Origin: an uncultured Prevotellaceae bacterium
GTDB lineage: Bacteria; Bacteroidota; Bacteroidia; Bacteroidales; Bacteroidaceae
DNA: 58,097 bases
Direction: 5' to 3'
Assembly: GCA_900316575.1 (NCBI GenBank)
Contig: ONDJ01000010.1
Location: 1-58,097 of the forward strand
Both the position numbers and the translations under genes were made by a program. Positions 54,332 through 58,097 of this stretch are shown one piece after another (within the stretch, counting starts at the first letter, position 1; each line of letters starts with the position of its first letter). The notes under the pieces were generated by a model, which ran no database searches, was not told the DNA's origin, and worked only from the letters and a program-made list of their open reading frames with translations.

Positions 54332-54900
54332 GAATGGGGAAGTTTTTTTATGACTCTTGCAGGATTACCGACTGCAATTGAATAAGAAGGAATATCTTTG
54401 GTTACGATACTCCCAGCTCCTATAATTGCTCCATCTCCAATTGTGACACCAGGTAGGATGCATACTTTTTCACCAATCCATACATTATTCCCTATTTTTA
54501 TGGCTCCTTTTGAAAATAAATTTCGTTCAATGGGGGGGGTAAGAATGTCGAAATAGTCATTGTTGCCATGTTGGTGATCACTGATATATACAAATGATGC
54601 GATTAATACATTGTTTCCAATCTCTATTGAATTTATCGCACTAATGTGACAATCAGTTTCTATATGGACATTGTCTCCTATTATGATAGAAGGATGAAAT
54701 GCCTGTTCGTTCCATGAATTAAAAGTTCTAAGCTTAAGGCGGTTACCTGCATTAAAGTTGTCACCTATATAAACGTTCTCTAATCCATGTGTGTATATAG
54801 GATAGGTAAAATGCGCATTTCTACCTAATGAGCCTATCTCTCTTCTTATCAATAAGGTAAACAACTTGTAGAGTGAGGCTCTTATAGTAGAGAGTATCAT
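54328..54900 (-). CDS. hexapeptide-repeat O-acetyltransferase (WbbJ/MaA-like)
   Basis: A 190-aa left-handed beta-helix acyltransferase. Hexapeptide rungs are visible as [61 protein letters not shown] and [15 protein letters not shown]. The catalytic His is likely in SDHQHGN. C-terminal [19 protein letters not shown] is typical of the maltose/sugar O-acetyltransferase group. A C8 run (plus strand 54532-54539) falls in codons for TPP within the protein and the current length keeps the frame. It likely acetylates a nucleotide sugar or repeat unit. Confidence 0.9.
   Translation of the reverse strand: MILSTIRASLYKLFTLLIRREIGSLGRNAHFTYPIYTHGLENVYIGDNFNAGNRLKLRTFNSWNEQAFHPSIIIGDNVHIETDCHISAINSIEIGNNVLIASFVYISDHQHGNNDYFDILTPPIERNLFSKGAIKIGNNVWIGEKVCILPGVTIGDGAIIGAGSIVTKDIPSYSIAVGNPARVIKKLPHS
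54532..54539. repeat. G8 homopolymer inside the acetyltransferase gene
   Basis: Eight consecutive G on the plus strand, in frame at this length; a change of one base would truncate the acetyltransferase. Confidence 0.9.
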
Positions 54901-54916
54901 TTATTTATAAGATATA

Positions 54917-55849
54917 CTATTTGGATCTACCCCAAATAAAATGAAACCAGTTAGCAAAATATCTTTTTGTAAACTTGGGATACCTAATTAAAAATAAAAA
55001 TGTTCTAAAGTTTCTATGGGTTGTTACATATGTATTAACATAGTCCTTGTATGCATATTTTATCATATTCTTTTTCCATGTATGAATCTCATCTTCAGAA
55101 CAAAAACTTTTAGCAAATGTCTCTATTTCGTTAAACGTTTGTATTGCTTGTTTTTGTTTATCTTCTGATTCTATAATGGTTGTATTATTTCCATGAACTC
55201 TCCAATATGAGATTTCCCTTTTATCTAATATTATATTTCCTATTATAAACAATCTTATTAAAGAATGGAAATCAGAGGCTTGATGAGGAATTGTATATAG
55301 TTGAATTTCTTTACCTTTAGGTAGGTTGAAAATTATAGAGGGATGACTAAAAGTTCTTATATTATAATAATTAAGAAAATAGGTTTTGCCTTCCATTAGA
55401 ATAGAGTTCTCGTTAATTCTAATAGTATCATACTCTTTATCATATTTATCTATCTTTGGGTTTTTGTAACAATATGCAACAACGTTCTTCCCCTTTTTTT
55501 CAACATTCCGAATGTTTGTTATAGCATTTGTTATGAATGACGAATCTGTAAAGTAATCATCTCCGTCAAGATTTATAGCCCATTCGCCTGTTGCCAAATC
55601 ATGTGCAATATGGTGATAGTTTCCAACTCTTCCTAAATTTTTTTCGTTCCTAAAATATATGACTTTCTCTGAAACATAACGTTTTGCAATTTCTCCCGTT
55701 CTATCCGTACTACAATCATCTCCTATAATAATTTCTAAATTAGGATAATTTTGCATCAATGCACTCTTTATAGCTTCCTCAATATAATTTTCTTGATTAA
55801 ATGTCGGAATCATAATGGTTACTTTCGGAAGAGGATGGTTTTCTGTCAT
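54917..55849 (-). CDS. glycosyltransferase family 2
   Basis: A 310-aa GT-A enzyme. VTIMIPTFNQENYIEEAIKS, LEIIIGDDCSTDRTGEI and GEWAINLDGDDYFTDSSF (metal site DGDD near residues 95-98) define the domain. The C-terminal part (SYWRVHGNNTTIIE, then a helix-rich tail to FANWFHFIWGRSK) is of the type that lies on the membrane. Its ATG overlaps the Wzx stop by 4 bp, so it is translated with the flippase and may act early in the repeat unit. The DNA is strongly AT-rich. Confidence 0.92.
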   Translation of the reverse strand: MTENHPLPKVTIMIPTFNQENYIEEAIKSALMQNYPNLEIIIGDDCSTDRTGEIAKRYVSEKVIYFRNEKNLGRVGNYHHIAHDLATGEWAINLDGDDYFTDSSFITNAITNIRNVEKKGKNVVAYCYKNPKIDKYDKEYDTIRINENSILMEGKTYFLNYYNIRTFSHPSIIFNLPKGKEIQLYTIPHQASDFHSLIRLFIIGNIILDKREISYWRVHGNNTTIIESEDKQKQAIQTFNEIETFAKSFCSEDEIHTWKKNMIKYAYKDYVNTYVTTHRNFRTFLFLIRYPKFTKRYFANWFHFIWGRSK

Positions 55850-57393
55850 TTTTTGAGGATTGAATATATAATTTTATTCATGAAGGTCTTAGAATACTTG
55901 GTAAAGAAATAAAATAAGGTTGTTAGTATAGATGTGTAGAAAAAGAACGTAAATAGATTTGAAGAGATACTGCTTAATGTAATATGCTCATGAGTTCCAG
56001 AGAGAAAAAGATCTTTTACTAAAAATGAAGGAATAAAAGATATGATAATAAATAAGATATATTTAAGAGATAAAAGTCTATATTTTAATGGAGAGGACTT
56101 AAATCCATTTCTATATAAGAAATATGGTTTCCATATAACCCGATATAGAAAGGTAGCAATAATGTTACCAAGAAGAACACCATTTATACCCCATATAAAC
56201 CCTAAAGATATAGAGAAAACAAGTTTTGCAAGAACAGACCCTATTGCAGCCCACGTATCTTGAAATAAACCATAACCTCTAACAAATTGATCTAAAACTT
56301 CTCCGTGAGTTGAGTCGATGAAAAGATATAGTAATATAAGAAATAGAATGCTTCTATTTAATATATATTTCTCTCCTATCCAGAAAATGATAAAAGGTTC
56401 AATGAATGTATATATACCGACTACGACAAGAGCCGCAATGAAATATCTAAGTGTAACTAATTCAAAAAAAACATTTTGAGCTTTTTCGTTATTACCTTCT
56501 GCAATTAAATTCCCAACTGCGGCAGTTGTGCTGCTATATACATTATTTATTAGTTGACTAATCTTATCTGTAATAATTATATAGTTTCCATAAAGGGCTA
56601 CAGTCGTAACTGAAGAAAAGAAATATATCAATATGTTGTTGGTTTGGTATTGTGCCACAGCAGATAACAAATGCACAAAAAGCTGTTTGGTATATTTTAT
56701 AATATTCTTATATTTGCCGAGTAGCAATGGACCATTTTCTTTAACGCTATCAAGCCATGGATAAGTCTTTCTTATTTTCCAATTAAGGATGTATGAAAAG
56801 ATACACGCGAAAATAAGCTCTGTAGCAATCCAGTAGTAATAATTATGAAAATAATAAGCGAGTACTAACTGAATAATCGTTTTAATTATTGAGCTTGTCT
56901 GTAAATATCCTGTTATGACATAATTTTTTTGGTCTGCCCCTAAAAGAGTTTGTTTGTAGTTAAAAAAATATCCAATTAATGATGAGGTCAGGAAAGAGTA
57001 AAATGCGAAATAAATCAAAAAAAAGCTAAACCCAACGCCCTTAAATATAAGTGGTATAAAAAGAGATAGGATAATACCTGCTATAAGAATAATGAATCCT
57101 ATTTTTTGATAAAGGTAACCGAAGACAGAAATAATTTCATTAATGCTTTTTTTGTCATCGTTATATAGTGGTTTATATAGGGCATAGCCAACAGCCATTC
57201 CTACTCCCATTTCTGCAAGATTAAGAAAACGCAATAAATCTCCAACAGTTGTGGTTAAGCCAATAAAATCAGCCCCAAGGCAATCAAGGAAAATCTTTCT
57301 TGAGAAAAAAGATAATACCAGTGTCAAAAAGTAGAATATCAAGTTGACACGGGCATTTAGGAGGGATTTCTTAACTCTTGATTCTTGGGGCAT
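55846..57393 (-). CDS. Wzx-type polysaccharide flippase
   Basis: A 515-aa membrane protein with about 12-14 hydrophobic helices and short basic loops, the MATE/MOP-like organisation of lipid-linked oligosaccharide flippases. The N-terminal LNARVNLIFYFLTLVLSFFS and FLDCLGADFIGLTTTVGDLL, and the second half GYGLFQDTWAAIGSVLAKLV, are typical of Wzx/RfbX. It is the first complete gene of the minus-strand cluster in this window and pairs with the Wzy-like protein at 47531. It moves undecaprenyl-linked repeat units to the periplasmic face. Confidence 0.92.
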   Translation of the reverse strand: MPQESRVKKSLLNARVNLIFYFLTLVLSFFSRKIFLDCLGADFIGLTTTVGDLLRFLNLAEMGVGMAVGYALYKPLYNDDKKSINEIISVFGYLYQKIGFIILIAGIILSLFIPLIFKGVGFSFFLIYFAFYSFLTSSLIGYFFNYKQTLLGADQKNYVITGYLQTSSIIKTIIQLVLAYYFHNYYYWIATELIFACIFSYILNWKIRKTYPWLDSVKENGPLLLGKYKNIIKYTKQLFVHLLSAVAQYQTNNILIYFFSSVTTVALYGNYIIITDKISQLINNVYSSTTAAVGNLIAEGNNEKAQNVFFELVTLRYFIAALVVVGIYTFIEPFIIFWIGEKYILNRSILFLILLYLFIDSTHGEVLDQFVRGYGLFQDTWAAIGSVLAKLVFSISLGFIWGINGVLLGNIIATFLYRVIWKPYFLYRNGFKSSPLKYRLLSLKYILFIIISFIPSFLVKDLFLSGTHEHITLSSISSNLFTFFFYTSILTTLFYFFTKYSKTFMNKIIYSILKK

Positions 57394-57417
57394 TTTGTCA
57401 AATTGACTTGTTTCCTG

Positions 57418-57792
57418 TTAGAGATTGTTCTTAAGCGCTTTTATGTCAATCTTTGCGATTGCATTCTTCGCGGTGTCGTTAATTTTGAGCTCAAAGACAT
57501 AAATTGTGTTTGACGCTGAATAGGTCAAGGCGGAACATTGGATATGTCTCCCAATTTTGTTCCAACTCCATTATTTTTAGTCCTTCAAAAAATTGCTTTT
57601 CTCCTTTGAAATAGGACTCAAGCGTGGAGGTTAGTAACGATTTTCCAAAACGACGTGGGCGACTCATGAAGATAAACTTGGCATAATGAGCTAAGTTCCA
57701 CACAAGGTCGGTCTTGTCAACGTATATATATAATTCTCTCTGATGATTTAAGAGAACGTTTGTATTCCTATTGGATATTTTCTATCTTCCAT
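57418..57792 (-). pseudogene. AAA-ATPase / PD-(D/E)XK family gene, internally deleted and frameshifted
   Basis: It begins MEDRKYPIGIQTFS at 57792 and then meets a stop where homologues continue, followed by a two-base AT expansion that shifts the frame (near 57725-57735). The Walker-like region is readable at 57703-57560 (FIFMSRPRRFGKSLLTSTLE). At about 57520 the sequence jumps directly to the C-terminal nuclease part in another frame (TIYVFELKINDTAKNAIAKI) and stops at 57418. About 370 residues of the middle are missing compared with the copy at 49992-51597. It lies between wzx and another copy of the same family. Confidence 0.8.
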
Positions 57793-57817
57793 TTTTCTTA
57801 GTTTTAAGGATTTTGGT

Positions 57818-58097
57818 TTACAAAAAGGGTATAGTTCCCTTTTTTTGGTAAGCAATCTTCCAGTCGTCAATCTTTCTGGTTTCCGTACTGAAGTTGATAC
57901 CAATTTTGAAGAGCTTTCGCTGGTCATTGGCAAAAGGTAGGGCGTAGCCTTTGTTTTCTATCTGCTGCAGAGCCACGTCAGCTGATTGGTTGACTTTGAG
58001 TTCTAAGATATATACGAACAGTGGAGTTTGGATGAGGATATCCATGCGTCCGTCTGTGGTGTGTCGTTCGACATCTACATAGAAACCGAGTAGTTTG
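57818..58097 (-). CDS. AAA-ATPase / PD-(D/E)XK family protein, C-terminal end only (continues beyond window)
   Basis: The frame is open from the window edge to a stop at 57818. The translation KLLGFYVDVERHTTDGRMDI, followed by VYILELKVNQSADVALQQIE and KGYALPFANDQRKLFKIG, is the PD-(D/E)XK C-terminal domain of the family, with Asp in DGRMDI and the ExK motif in LELK. The residues that can be seen are intact. It ends 25 bp before the deleted copy at 57792, so the two are tandem relatives. Whether its ATPase half is complete cannot be seen. Confidence 0.82.
   Translation of the reverse strand, partial: KLLGFYVDVERHTTDGRMDILIQTPLFVYILELKVNQSADVALQQIENKGYALPFANDQRKLFKIGINFSTETRKIDDWKIAYQKKGTIPFL

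Noticed and set aside
57748-57933. 61-codon minus-strand frame joining two parts of the ATPase family
   Set aside because: Its first part is out of frame with the nuclease remnant; only the end (MEDRKYPIGIQTFS) belongs to the deleted copy, so it is treated as part of that pseudogene.

Overview
The window looks like the chromosome of a member of the Bacteroidales, most likely Prevotella or a close relative. The evidence is Bacteroidetes-type -7 boxes (TAnnTTTG) upstream of several genes with no clear Shine-Dalgarno sites, type IX-like C-terminal sorting tails on secreted proteins, GLUG-repeat surface proteins, a DUF6359 lipoprotein, a short AMP nucleosidase and a CBM20-GH77 (DPE2-type) glucanotransferase. 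No rRNA, tRNA, CRISPR array or complete transposon was seen.

Region 1 (1-15771) is mostly housekeeping. On the minus strand are a histidine operon hisG-hisD-hisC-hisB, a lipoprotein and a partial malQ downstream of it, then a TPR protein, glnS, recQ and the GTPase gene engB (ysxC). Divergent from engB, on the plus strand, are recR, a small membrane protein, a family 2 glycosyltransferase and a GNAT acetyltransferase, the last three linked by 4-bp overlaps.

Region 2 (about 15772-19900) is accessory DNA. It holds a 146-aa immunity-like orphan behind a small gene broken by two compensating frameshifts, an AT-rich gap with a perfect 17-bp hairpin, and a two-gene cassette: an EcoRI-type adenine methylase followed by a DUF262-HNH nuclease. 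That pair is the best candidate here for a little-described defence system.

Region 3 (about 20087-33995, minus strand) is a surface-protein operon. It starts with a giant 3865-aa secreted protein (three GLUG modules, carboxypeptidase-regulatory-like domains, two LamG domains, sorting tail), then a lipoprotein, a 516-aa GLUG protein overlapping it by 4 bp, and a 55-aa Gly/Ser-rich peptide gene that is easy to miss.

Region 4 (34137-40847) holds AMP nucleosidase, a kelch/sodium-solute symporter fusion, a small AraC-type regulator divergent from it, a subtilisin-like protease with a sorting tail, and ndk.

Region 5 (40952-57393, minus strand, clearly more AT-rich) is a surface-polysaccharide locus. 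It encodes a Wzx flippase, a Wzy-like polymerase, three GT2 and three intact GT4 glycosyltransferases plus one broken GT4, a hexapeptide acetyltransferase, a PIG-L deacetylase, an ATP-grasp ligase and an MBOAT/SGNH acylation pair. The locus is interrupted at 49992-51597, and bordered at 57418-58097, by copies of one AAA-ATPase/PD-(D/E)XK family. Two of these are visibly broken: one by a 19-bp tandem duplication, one by an internal deletion plus smaller lesions. Two G8 tracts and a frameshifted glycosyltransferase suggest the locus is decaying or variable.
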